Assembly: GCA_964503965.1 (NCBI GenBank)
Contig: CAZDCK010000004.1
Location: 1 to 64,000, forward strand
Direction: 5' to 3'
Origin: Eutrophocola sp964503965
GTDB taxonomy: Bacteria > Pseudomonadota > Gammaproteobacteria > Pseudomonadales > Pseudohongiellaceae
DNA length: 64,000 nucleotides
Under the pieces are notes generated by a model. The model searched no databases, was not told where the DNA came from, and saw only the letters and a list, made by a program, of their open reading frames with translations. The translations under genes were made by a program, and so were the position numbers. Shown in pieces: positions 43,862 through 52,613 of the stretch; the first letter of the stretch is position 1; every line of letters starts with the position of its first letter.

Positions 43862-44656
43862 CTACTCGGGATAATCATCCATATCATAGGTGTGCCAGTT
43901 GTCGTAATCCGGCAGGTTAATACGGTTTTCCCAGAAGCCCTTGTTGTTCTCGTTGCAGGAATACTCAAGAAGCCCAAAATCACCCTGCATGCGGGTAAAA
44001 AGACGTTTATTGCTCCAGGGCTCGCTGTAGTAGATTGGATCATCTACAGTTATCTCATAATCGATTGTGTCTGCATCACGCAAGCTCATGCGCTCTGTGA
44101 CTACAATTTTATGACTGTGGGGGTGACCCACGGTATCCAGTCGCGTTTTCCCGTTGTAATTTCTTGTAGTTACGACAAGGGTGTCGCCGTCCCATTCGGC
44201 ATGGGAGTTGCCATACCAGGTGGCAGGAAGCCAGTCACTCCTGTCTTCACCGCCAATTTTGAAGGCATGGTGCCAGGTGTTGACTTCAAAAAGGTAGGCA
44301 AAGGCATTGTCGGTCTGGAAGAACTGCACAGGGTTTGGAGAGTTCATGGAGCGTACATGACCAAAGGGCAGGCAGGCACCGGTGTAGTCTCCTTCGGAGG
44401 AGTCATAGTTTTCAAAATTACGCCGTCCGGCTTCAGTGAATGGCAGCTCACCGGGACCAAACTGGTTCCTGTTATTGCTGCGTGCCATATCCGGTACGTA
44501 GGGAAACTCCCATATGCCATTAAAGTCCGGTTTTCCCGATGGCAGTCTGGGGATGTCATCCTGCCCTCTGGCCTGAAGGGCAAGCACACTGAGCAGTGAG
44601 GTCAGCAGGAAAGTGATAAGTGTCGGCATGGTTATTCTGTATGTATTCATGTGCAT
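43862..44656 (-). CDS. Exported GDTLVV-family protein (short form)
   Basis: 264 residues with a signal peptide ending about ARGQ32. Core family elements: KPDFNGIWEFPYVP near the start, CLPFGHVRSM, GNSHAEWDGDTLVVTTRNYNGK, HPHSHKIVVTERMSLRD and the DDPIYYSEPW motif. It is the shortest member, lacking the C-terminal domain of the 2765 and 33377 proteins. It follows a DUF6152 gene by 17 bases. AGGAG precedes the start; 44650 is an alternative ATG. Confidence 0.78.
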   Translation of the reverse strand: MHMNTYRITMPTLITFLLTSLLSVLALQARGQDDIPRLPSGKPDFNGIWEFPYVPDMARSNNRNQFGPGELPFTEAGRRNFENYDSSEGDYTGACLPFGHVRSMNSPNPVQFFQTDNAFAYLFEVNTWHHAFKIGGEDRSDWLPATWYGNSHAEWDGDTLVVTTRNYNGKTRLDTVGHPHSHKIVVTERMSLRDADTIDYEITVDDPIYYSEPWSNKRLFTRMQGDFGLLEYSCNENNKGFWENRINLPDYDNWHTYDMDDYPE

Positions 44657-44673
44657 GTCACTCCTGTGCCTGT

Positions 44674-45069
44674 TCAGCGATTGCCAACACGGGAAAATAC
44701 CGGTGTGCCGTCTTCAAGAGTAATAACCCGGGTACTGCATGTGTTAGAGCCATCACGTGCAGGATTGGCCTGGGCGATGATGACTGTGCCGGGGGGCAGG
44801 TCCTGTTTTCGCCAGCCAAGCCGAATCAGCTGGTTGGGTGAACCCATTTCACACTGCCATGGTGCAACCTCGCCGTTTTCGTCGGTCACATCCATGTAAA
44901 GCCAGATATGCGGGTTTGTCCATTCCACGTCAGTTATTGTTCCAGTCAGTTCAAAACTGATGCTGGTATCAAACTCACCCACGAGGGAATGATGGGCCTG
45001 AACCGGTGCAATGCTTGCAAGCATTGCCAGAATACTTATTAAAAATAGAGGCTTACCTTTGAGTTGCAT
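44674..45069 (-). CDS. Exported DUF6152 protein
   Basis: 131 residues. Signal peptide ending PVQA25, then a mature His-His-Ser start. The domain is a clear DUF6152: FELTGTITDVEWTNPHIWLYMDV, WQCEMGSPNQLIRLGW, GTVIIAQANPARDGSNTC. First gene of a two-gene unit with the GDTLVV protein; together they match the halves of the fusion proteins at 3954-4997 and 55031-56146. Confidence 0.82.
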   Translation of the reverse strand: MQLKGKPLFLISILAMLASIAPVQAHHSLVGEFDTSISFELTGTITDVEWTNPHIWLYMDVTDENGEVAPWQCEMGSPNQLIRLGWRKQDLPPGTVIIAQANPARDGSNTCSTRVITLEDGTPVFSRVGNR

Positions 45070-45204
45070 ATTCTTTCCTTTTTTTATTTCTGTATAAAAA
45101 AAATCCGCCCCTTTATACTCGAATGGAAACCGGATACTCCAGAAGTCCCGGATATTAAATACCAGCGCCGGGATTCAAGTCTAGGAGCAATAACCACAAA
45201 TATC

Positions 45205-46161
45205 ATGAAAGGGGCAGTGGCCGTTACATCCTGCAGCCAACGTCTGCAAACTCTGGTCTTGTCGGGCCTGGTCCTGTTTTGCCTGCTTTGTCCGGTTTTT
45301 CTGTATGCCCAGGCAAAATTATCAACCACAGTATTATCGGATACGGCACTGTTTATCAAGGGTCCGGATGCCAATGTGCTGGCGGTCGCCAGCAGTGAAG
45401 GCCTGATTCTGGTGGATGGTGGTCATGCCAGCTGGTATGCAGATCTGCGGGAAACCCTGCAAGCACATTTTCCTGATATGCCGATCCGCGCCCTCATCAA
45501 TACCCACTGGCATCCAGAGCAAACCGGTGCCAATGTCGCTCTGGGCAGGGAAGGCGTGGAAATCATAGCCCATGAAAATACCATGCTGTGGTTGAGCACC
45601 GAAATCTGGCAGCGTTGGTCAGGCACCACCTACAAGCCCCTGTCCCATGAAGGTATTCCGGTGACCACTTTTTATGACGATGGTCACCTGCAGATTGGTG
45701 AATCCAGAATTTACTATGGGCATATGTGGAATGCCCATACTGATGGTGATATCTGGGTCTATTTTGAAGATGAGGATATCCTGGTTACCGGCGGGCTGGT
45801 TGGTAACGGGCGCTGGCCTGACATTGACTGGTGGACGGGGGGTTATATTGGCGGTCTGCTTGATGGCTTTGTTTCTCTTCTGACCGTGCCGGGAGAAAAC
45901 ACCGTGATCATTCCCGCTGTGGGGGATGTCATGACACTGGAAGAGCTGCAGGCACAGAACCAGATGTACCTGACAGTCTTTGATCGCATTCATGCGGCAT
46001 TTATCAAAAGTTACAGTGTCGAGGAAATTCTGGCTGAACGACCGACTGCAGAATTTGACCCCCAGATGGGTGATCCGGAACGTTTTGTGACTCTTGCCGT
46101 GCAGAGTTTTCAGAACCGTATCCGTGATGCCCAGAACTATCGCCTGCTGAATGTTCCCTGA
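45205..46161 (+). CDS. Exported MBL-fold metallo-hydrolase, variant metal motif
   Basis: 318 residues with an N-terminal signal or anchor (LVLSGLVLFCLLCPVFLYAQ). The metallo-beta-lactamase core is visible: ASSEGLILVDGGHAS, then RALINTHWHPEQTGANVALG, and AHTDGDIWVYFEDEDILVTGGL. In place of the HxHxDH motif it has His101-x-His103-x-Glu105-Gln106, so one metal site may be altered. The related quinoprotein-associated exported MBL group is the nearest type recalled. The ATG at 45205 lacks a good ribosome site nearby, and an earlier unknown start cannot be excluded. Confidence 0.82.
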   Translation: MKGAVAVTSCSQRLQTLVLSGLVLFCLLCPVFLYAQAKLSTTVLSDTALFIKGPDANVLAVASSEGLILVDGGHASWYADLRETLQAHFPDMPIRALINTHWHPEQTGANVALGREGVEIIAHENTMLWLSTEIWQRWSGTTYKPLSHEGIPVTTFYDDGHLQIGESRIYYGHMWNAHTDGDIWVYFEDEDILVTGGLVGNGRWPDIDWWTGGYIGGLLDGFVSLLTVPGENTVIIPAVGDVMTLEELQAQNQMYLTVFDRIHAAFIKSYSVEEILAERPTAEFDPQMGDPERFVTLAVQSFQNRIRDAQNYRLLNVP

Positions 46162-46168
46162 GTTACTG

Positions 46169-48613
46169 ATGATGGCATTACCCACTGCAGGAAAAATAGA
46201 TAACAGGCACTCGGTATTATTGCTGTGCGGCTTCCTGCTTCTGGCCTCCTGCAGTGAGGATACTGCCGTGGAGAGTAGTCAGGTAGTCCTGGGGAATCAG
46301 GACCAGCCAACTGATCACTGGGCTTTCCTGGACCAGTATTGCATGGATTGCCATAACCTGGACGACTACAGCGGTGGCCTGGCTTTTGACCTGATGGACC
46401 AGAATTCCATTCTTGACGATGCACAAACCTGGGAAAAGGTGGTCAGAAAATTGCGCGGCCGAATGATGCCGCCGCCAGGGCAGGAGAAACCGCAGAACAG
46501 TCATGTCGATAGTTTCGTGGCCTGGCTTGAAGATAATCTGGACCAGTCCGGGGAATCCATCAGTGCTGGTGAAAAATTGCTGCATCGGCTCAATCGCACT
46601 GAATATGCCAACGCTATCCGGGAGCTGCTGGCCCTGGAAATTGATGCCGGGGATTTTCTGCCTGTAGATGGGGCCGAGGATGGTTTTGACAATATTGCCA
46701 CGGCCCTGCAGGTATCGCCGACTTTCATTGACCAGTATCTGGGTGCGGCACGGGTCATTAGTGAACAGGCTGTGGGGTCAGCGGATGCCAGGCCCTCGGG
46801 AACTCCGTACACATTTTCCCCAAATGGTCAGCAGTTCCATGTGGATGCTCTCCCTTTGGGCTCCCGGGGTGGAGCTGTGGTTGAGCATTATTTTCCCAGT
46901 GATGGTGATTACCTGTTAAATATTGGTAGTTTGGCAACCGGCCTGGCGATCAGGACCATGGAGTTCCGGCAAACCATCGTGGCGACCCTGGATGGGGAGC
47001 CGTTTTTTTCCATGGATATTGGCGGGCCGGAACAAGCGCAACAGTTGGATCAGCAACAGTCTTCGGCCGTGGATGCCTTGAACAACAGTCTGCGTAACAT
47101 CCCCCTGACGACTACTGCCGGCCCTCATAAAGTCGCTGTGTTTTTTCTTCACCGCTCCCATACCGAGTCGGATTCACCCTTGCAGCAAATGACACCCCGT
47201 CACGGCCAGGATGCAATTCCGGTCCTGCGGCAGTTTGAAATTTATGGCCCCGTCAATGCGACCGGCCTGAGCAGCACACCGAGCCGGAAGAAAATATTTT
47301 CCTGTCACCCGGCCCGGGATAGCGAGGAAAGCAGTTGTGCGCGGCAGATCATAACTACCAAGGCGAATGAAGCCTTTCGTGGTCTGCTATCGGATGAAGA
47401 CATGGTACAACTCATGAAAATGTACGAGTCGGGTTTTTCCGAGGGCGGTTTTGAAAAGGGTATAGCATTTGCCCTGTCAGGAATCCTGGCCCACCCGAAA
47501 TTTCTTTATCGGCTGGAACCAGTTCCGCAATCCCTGCCCCCGGGTACTTCCTATGAACTGAGCAGTACAGAGCTGGCTTCACGGCTTTCATTCTTTTTAT
47601 GGAGCTCCATTCCCGACACACTGCTACTGGAAATAGCGGCCGGTGACGGTCTTCGTGATCCGGCAGTTCTTCAGGCACAGGTTATCAGGATGCTCCAGGA
47701 CCCGCGGGCAAAAAACCTGTCGGAAAATTTTGGTTACCAGTGGCTGGGACTGGCAGAGCTTGAAAATATCACTCCCGACAGCCAGCTGTTCAGGGATGTG
47801 GACAGTAATATACGGGAAGATCTGACCCGGGAGGCGCTACTGTTTCTGGATAGTATTTTCAGTGAGGACCGTTCTGTTCTTGATCTGCTGACGGCAGAAC
47901 ATACTTTTCTCAATGAAAATCTGGCGCTGCACTATGGCCTAAATAATATTCGTGGCGCTGACTTTCGCCGGGTTACCCTGGAGGATGAGCGTCGCTGGGG
48001 GCTGCTGGGGAAAGGAGGCGTGCTGATGGTGTCATCCTATCCCAACCGGACATCACCGGTGCTGCGCGGGCAATGGCTTCTGGAAAATATTATGGGCACG
48101 CCACCGGCCGCACCACCACCTGACGTGGAAGGGTTTGTTGAAATAGAGCCGGGGCAGGAATTTACGACCGTACGCGAGCGCCTGGAAATGCACCGTGCCA
48201 ATCCTTCCTGTAATGGCTGTCATGGCGTTATTGATCCGCTCGGATTTGCCCTGGAAAACTTTGATGCCACCGGACGTTGGCGAGAGACAGATCGTTTTGC
48301 CCGCACACCTATAGATTCTTCCGGCATACTGGCCGATGGTACTGAAGTCAGCGGGCCGGTGGAGCTGCGACATGCAATCCTGGCCCGCCCTGCTCAGTTT
48401 GTGCAGACTTTTACGGAAAAGCTGATGACATTTGGTCTTGGCCGCCGACTTGATTACCGGGACATGCCTGCCATTCGGCGTATCGTCCGTGAATCTGCTC
48501 AAGAGAATTACCGGCTTTCATCGCTGGTGCTGGGCATTGTCAGCAGTGAGCAGTTCAGAATGAAGTCGACTGGTACAGTTGAAGCGGTTGCGGTGGCAGA
48601 CACTAGTTTATAA
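46169..48613 (+). CDS. DUF1592-family multidomain cytochrome lipoprotein
   Basis: About 814 residues. A lipobox LLASC with Cys28 suggests lipid anchoring, unlike the Sec-secreted copy at 26659. Domain order: heme motif CMDCH (58-62), LRGRMMPPPGQ, DUF1587 (LHRLNRTEYANAIRELL), DUF1595 (CARQIITTKANEAFRGLL), DUF1592 (LASRLSFFLWSSIPDTLL), DUF1588 with CNGCH near the C-terminal third, and DUF1585 (FTEKLMTFGLGRRLDYRDMP). The start could be 46151, overlapping the MBL gene stop, so the two are coupled. Paralogue of the left-hand copy. Confidence 0.9.
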   Translation: MMALPTAGKIDNRHSVLLLCGFLLLASCSEDTAVESSQVVLGNQDQPTDHWAFLDQYCMDCHNLDDYSGGLAFDLMDQNSILDDAQTWEKVVRKLRGRMMPPPGQEKPQNSHVDSFVAWLEDNLDQSGESISAGEKLLHRLNRTEYANAIRELLALEIDAGDFLPVDGAEDGFDNIATALQVSPTFIDQYLGAARVISEQAVGSADARPSGTPYTFSPNGQQFHVDALPLGSRGGAVVEHYFPSDGDYLLNIGSLATGLAIRTMEFRQTIVATLDGEPFFSMDIGGPEQAQQLDQQQSSAVDALNNSLRNIPLTTTAGPHKVAVFFLHRSHTESDSPLQQMTPRHGQDAIPVLRQFEIYGPVNATGLSSTPSRKKIFSCHPARDSEESSCARQIITTKANEAFRGLLSDEDMVQLMKMYESGFSEGGFEKGIAFALSGILAHPKFLYRLEPVPQSLPPGTSYELSSTELASRLSFFLWSSIPDTLLLEIAAGDGLRDPAVLQAQVIRMLQDPRAKNLSENFGYQWLGLAELENITPDSQLFRDVDSNIREDLTREALLFLDSIFSEDRSVLDLLTAEHTFLNENLALHYGLNNIRGADFRRVTLEDERRWGLLGKGGVLMVSSYPNRTSPVLRGQWLLENIMGTPPAAPPPDVEGFVEIEPGQEFTTVRERLEMHRANPSCNGCHGVIDPLGFALENFDATGRWRETDRFARTPIDSSGILADGTEVSGPVELRHAILARPAQFVQTFTEKLMTFGLGRRLDYRDMPAIRRIVRESAQENYRLSSLVLGIVSSEQFRMKSTGTVEAVAVADTSL

Positions 48614-48766
48614 GGTAAAAGGTCGCTGTTTTTGCCGATAGGCACCATCTTCTGCGGTATGGATGTCGTGGTAACGGCCGATCAATGACAGGCAGTGGTG
48701 ATAATCACTGCTGTGCAGACCCGGGTTGATCAAACTTGATCATTATCGGGGAGCTTGGGGGGTACA

Positions 48767-50098
48767 ATGTTCATAACCAGAAAACATCTGTCACGCAGGA
48801 CCTTGCTGCGAGGCGCCGGTGCGGCTCTCGGACTGCCTTTGCTGGATGCAATGATACCTGCGGGTACAGCACTGGCCCAGACGGCGGCTGCTCCTGCACC
48901 AAAACTTGGTTTCTTTTATTTCCCCCACGGTGCCATCATGGACAAATGGACACCAGCGGAAACTGGCCGCAATTTCTCGATGACGCCTGTGCTTGAACCA
49001 CTGGCAGGTTTCAGGGAGCAGATGACTATTGTCAGCAATCTGCGCAATACAGCTGCCGAGGGAGCCGGTGTACATGCCACCTCCCCGGGTACCTGGCTCA
49101 GCTGTGCCTCTCCCTTCAGTGCGGATGCCAGTGACCCGAATTACGGTATTTCTGCAGACCAGATCGCCGCCCAGAGTCTCGGCCAGGATACGCCATTCCC
49201 CTCACTGGAACTGTGTACTGAAGTGAAGCCATCGAGTGCCGGTGCCTGTGATGCTATCCTGGGCTGTGGTTATGGCTCGACCATATCTTTTCGTGCCCGT
49301 ACCCAGCCTTTGCCCATGGAGCATAATCCGCGCAAGCTGTATTTCCGTCTGTTTGGCCAGGGAGATACAGCCATGGCACGCGAGTCCATCATGAAGCAGA
49401 AATATAGTCTGCTAGACCTGGTTTCCGAAAGTGCATCTACACTCACCGGAAAACTTGGTAGTAGTGATCAGCAGCGCATGGAAGAATATCTTGAATCGGT
49501 ACGTGACGTGGAACGCCAGGTACAGAAGCTTGGTGAGCAGGATTTGACTGGTGTCGACATACCAGATGCGCCCCTGGGTGTGCCAGCCGACTGGGAGGAG
49601 CATATCAATCTGATGTTTGACCTGGTTGCACTGGCCTACGAAGCGCAGCTTTCAAAAGTGGTTGCCATGATGATTTCCGCAGAAGTCAGCATGTTGACCT
49701 ATAACCAGATTGGTATATCAGATGCCTATCATCCACTGTCCCATCACCGCTATGTGCAGGACAAAATGGATAAATGTGCTGTCGTACAAACCTATCATTC
49801 CAGGATATTTGCCCGTTTCCTGGAGCGCTTGCGCAATACAGCGGATGGTGACGGCTCTCTGCTGGATCATTCTATCTTGCTGTTCGGCAGCAATATGAGT
49901 GATTCCAATGCGCACAATGCAGATCCACTGCCTTCGGCTGTGTTCGGCAGTGGTTATGGTCGAATCAGGGGCGGCCAGCACCTGAGTTATGCCCATAACA
50001 CTCCCCATGCCAACCTGATTCTGACCATGCTGGAGCGTGCGGGAGTATCCCACCTGGAGAAGCTCGGAAACAGCACCGGAATTCTGGCGGACGTGTGA
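48767..50098 (+). CDS. DUF1552 protein, Tat-exported (copy 2)
   Basis: 443 residues from the ATG at 48767, with GGGGGG upstream. Twin-arginine signal LSRRTLLRGAGAALGLPLLDAM, RR at 10-11, cleavage near ALAQ. Family marks FYFPHGAIMDKW, MEEYLESVRDVERQVQK, MFDLVALAYEAQLSKV, SHHRYVQDKMDK and LDHSILLFGSNMSDSNAHN. The same length as the first copy (443). It is the second gene of the module DUF1592, DUF1552, ankyrin; the following gene begins one base after its stop. Confidence 0.9.
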   Translation: MFITRKHLSRRTLLRGAGAALGLPLLDAMIPAGTALAQTAAAPAPKLGFFYFPHGAIMDKWTPAETGRNFSMTPVLEPLAGFREQMTIVSNLRNTAAEGAGVHATSPGTWLSCASPFSADASDPNYGISADQIAAQSLGQDTPFPSLELCTEVKPSSAGACDAILGCGYGSTISFRARTQPLPMEHNPRKLYFRLFGQGDTAMARESIMKQKYSLLDLVSESASTLTGKLGSSDQQRMEEYLESVRDVERQVQKLGEQDLTGVDIPDAPLGVPADWEEHINLMFDLVALAYEAQLSKVVAMMISAEVSMLTYNQIGISDAYHPLSHHRYVQDKMDKCAVVQTYHSRIFARFLERLRNTADGDGSLLDHSILLFGSNMSDSNAHNADPLPSAVFGSGYGRIRGGQHLSYAHNTPHANLILTMLERAGVSHLEKLGNSTGILADV

Positions 50099-50099
50099 G

Positions 50100-51596
50100 A
50101 TGTCATTGGCCAGACCAACAAGCGTGCTCCTTAGAAAATTTTCTGCTGCTGTCCTGTTGCTGTGCTCTGTCCAGGTATTGCCTGCATCCCTGCCGGAGCT
50201 GGTCAACCAGGGGCAGCGCTCAGCGGTAATGGAATTGCTTGTCCAGGGAGTGAATGTCAATGAACAGTCGGTGGATGGCACTTCGGCCCTTCACTGGGCG
50301 GTCTACCATCAGGATGTTGAGCTTGCACAATCTCTTCTGGATCTTGGCGCTGATCCTGATATGGCAAACGAATATGGTGCAACCCCAATGACTGTAGCGG
50401 CAGAACATGGCCAACTGGCAATCATGCGTTTGCTCATCGAGGCTGGTGGTGATATTGAATCGCCCAACGGGGAAGGCCAGACATTGCTCATGTCTGTAGC
50501 CAGGACTGGTAATACCGGGACCGCGCAGTTGCTTCTGGAAAATGGTGCCGATGTAAACGCCCGGGAAAACTGGGGCGGACAGACTGCACTTATGTGGGCA
50601 TCTGCCCAGCGGCACCCGGACATGGTCAGGTTGCTAGCTGCCCATGGTAGCGACGTAAATGCGCGAAGTCATGGGCATGACTGGCAGCGTCTGGTTACCT
50701 CTGAGCCGCGAAAGAAGCAGCTGGATCAGGGTGGTTTTACCCCCCTGCTGTATGCTGCCAGGGAAGGGTGTGAGGACTGTGTAACAGCCCTGCTTGATGC
50801 TGGTGCCAATATAAACATGCCGGGACTCTGGGGACGCACGCCCCTGCTCATGGCATTGGAAAATCTGCATTACGACACAGCCGGGATCCTTGTTGAGCGT
50901 GGTGCGGACATCAACCGCTGGGACTGGTGGGGAAGAACGCCGCTTTATTCCGCCATAGACCTGAATCTGTTAACTGCCAGTCGTCGCGGGGATTTACCGT
51001 CCACTGATAAGCTTGGTGCCCTGGATATTGCCAGGAATCTACTGGAACGTGGTACATATGTAGATATGCGCCTGAAAAAGGAACCGCCGTTTCGCAGTGA
51101 TATTGGTGACCGGGGATATACCGATGCCAGTCCTGATTCCCGGGTTATCAATGGTGGGGCAACTGCCCTGCACAAGGCGGCCAAGGCCGGTGACGTGGAA
51201 GCTGTGCAACTGCTCCTGGAGTTCGGAGCCAATGTCAATGTGGCGAACAAGGTCTATGGAGTGTCCCCTGTACACACGGCGGCAGGAGTCTGGCGAGTTT
51301 ATGGAATTTTCAAGGAAACCCCTATTTCAGGTATGTACAAGACCGGTGAACAGGCTGCACAAATCATGGACATGCTGGTGGGTGCCGGTGCAGATATTCA
51401 TGCCCTGGCCGCTAACGGCCAGAATGTGGCCCATGGGGCGGCAAAGGCTGGCTGGCATGAAGCTTTGCGGTTTGCGTTTGACCAGGGCGTGGATTTTACG
51501 GTGAGGGATGTGGGGGGATATACACCGAAGGACCTGGCAGAAATGGCAGGAAAAACTGATACTGCCAAATTCATCGATCAACTTGTTGGAAACTGA
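50100..51596 (+). CDS. Exported ankyrin-repeat protein (copy 2)
   Basis: 498 residues, signal peptide from about 10-29 (SAAVLLLCSVQVLPAS). Ankyrin repeats start at once (AVMELLVQGVNVNEQSVDGTSALHWAVYHQ) and number about ten, with a longer insert of aromatic-rich sequence in the middle (WDWWGRTPLYSAIDLN). It parallels 22946-24712 in length, export and repeat sequence (VDGxxALHWA). The start lies one base after the DUF1552 stop, indicating coupled translation. Periplasmic scaffold role expected. Confidence 0.88.
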   Translation: MSLARPTSVLLRKFSAAVLLLCSVQVLPASLPELVNQGQRSAVMELLVQGVNVNEQSVDGTSALHWAVYHQDVELAQSLLDLGADPDMANEYGATPMTVAAEHGQLAIMRLLIEAGGDIESPNGEGQTLLMSVARTGNTGTAQLLLENGADVNARENWGGQTALMWASAQRHPDMVRLLAAHGSDVNARSHGHDWQRLVTSEPRKKQLDQGGFTPLLYAAREGCEDCVTALLDAGANINMPGLWGRTPLLMALENLHYDTAGILVERGADINRWDWWGRTPLYSAIDLNLLTASRRGDLPSTDKLGALDIARNLLERGTYVDMRLKKEPPFRSDIGDRGYTDASPDSRVINGGATALHKAAKAGDVEAVQLLLEFGANVNVANKVYGVSPVHTAAGVWRVYGIFKETPISGMYKTGEQAAQIMDMLVGAGADIHALAANGQNVAHGAAKAGWHEALRFAFDQGVDFTVRDVGGYTPKDLAEMAGKTDTAKFIDQLVGN

Positions 51597-51604
51597 TCGT
51601 TGTC

Positions 51605-52066
51605 ATGAACATATCAACTATATTGATCACCCTTTGCCTGTCAGTGCTGTGTATGAGTGCTACAGCTCAGCAGACAAACCATGGCCCGACCAGGCAGGCG
51701 ATTTTGAATGCTCTGCCTGACGGGATATCAGCAGTACAGGCCACCTCAGATCAGCTAGCAGGAGCGGCGCTGGAAACGGCATTCAGACTGCCAGGCGACC
51801 GGGATGCCAATATGACCCAGGTGATGGTGTCGCTGGGTGAGATGACCCGGGAGGGGCTTTTCCAAAGCGCGCCCAGATACGGCGTCAACAATCCACCCAA
51901 TCGTTTTTATAACCGGGTGCTGAACCTGGCATCCAGTGCGCTGGACGTCAGCTACACGACTTATTATGGAGTAACGGTACAGCACATCATGGCGTTGACG
52001 GCTGCTTTACGGGAAGGTCAGAACTTTCTCAATGGAGCAAAAAGCAACGCTATAACCCGTAAATAA
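51605..52066 (+). CDS. Hypothetical exported protein in Mo-hydroxylase operon
   Basis: 153 residues, signal peptide ending SATAQQ. The mature part is alpha-helical with conserved-looking GVNNPPNRFYNRVLNLASSALDVSY. No heme, cofactor or known family motif. It begins eight bases after the ankyrin stop and 25 bases before the iron-sulfur subunit gene, so it is in the same unit. A chaperone or subunit role for the molybdenum enzyme or the ankyrin complex is possible but unsupported. Confidence 0.6.
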   Translation: MNISTILITLCLSVLCMSATAQQTNHGPTRQAILNALPDGISAVQATSDQLAGAALETAFRLPGDRDANMTQVMVSLGEMTREGLFQSAPRYGVNNPPNRFYNRVLNLASSALDVSYTTYYGVTVQHIMALTAALREGQNFLNGAKSNAITRK

Positions 52067-52091
52067 CAATTTTCCCTCAAGGAGATTGATC

Positions 52092-52613
52092 ATGCCTACC
52101 TACAATCTGGTGGTTAATGGAGACCGGCATAGCGTTGATGCCGATGCAGACATGCCCCTGCTGTATGCCCTGCGTGGTGAGCTTGGCCAGAAAGGACCAA
52201 AATTTGGCTGTGGGCTTTCCCAGTGCGGTGCCTGTACCGTGATTCTCAACGGCAACGCTGTGCGTTCCTGCATATTACCGATCTCCGCAGCCATCGATGC
52301 AGAAATTCGTACACTCGATGGATTGGGCAGTCCCGAAGCTCCACATCCGGTCCAGGTGGCATTTATTGAAGAAGAGGCTGCACAGTGCGGCTATTGTACC
52401 AATGGCTGGATCATGACAGCGGTGGCAGCACTGGAAAGGGACCCTCAACGAAGCGATGCCGAGATTCGGCAAATGTACGCTGGTCTTAAATGCCGTTGCG
52501 GTTCCCATATGGCCATTATGCGTGCCACAAAGAGAGCCGCAGAAATGATAGCCGAGCCGGTGGCGGGTACACGGGTTCGTGACTACGGTGACACGGAGGT
52601 GAGCCATGGGTAA
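52092..52613 (+). CDS. [2Fe-2S] subunit of xanthine-dehydrogenase-family Mo hydroxylase (IorA-like)
   Basis: 173 residues from the ATG at 52092, with AAGGAG upstream. Plant-type cluster cysteines 40, 45, 48 and 60 (FGCGLSQCGACTVILNG...SC) and second cluster cysteines 99, 102, 134 and 136 (CGYC...CRC). Size and layout match isoquinoline 1-oxidoreductase alpha subunit. Electrons pass from the Mo centre through both clusters. No signal of its own; it would be co-exported with the Tat-bearing large subunit. The ORF end overlaps the next start by eight bases. Confidence 0.92.
   Translation: MPTYNLVVNGDRHSVDADADMPLLYALRGELGQKGPKFGCGLSQCGACTVILNGNAVRSCILPISAAIDAEIRTLDGLGSPEAPHPVQVAFIEEEAAQCGYCTNGWIMTAVAALERDPQRSDAEIRQMYAGLKCRCGSHMAIMRATKRAAEMIAEPVAGTRVRDYGDTEVSHG

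Noticed and set aside
48726..48743. Direct repeat TTGATCA upstream of the DUF1552 gene
   Set aside because: Two short copies are too weak to call an operator without comparative data.
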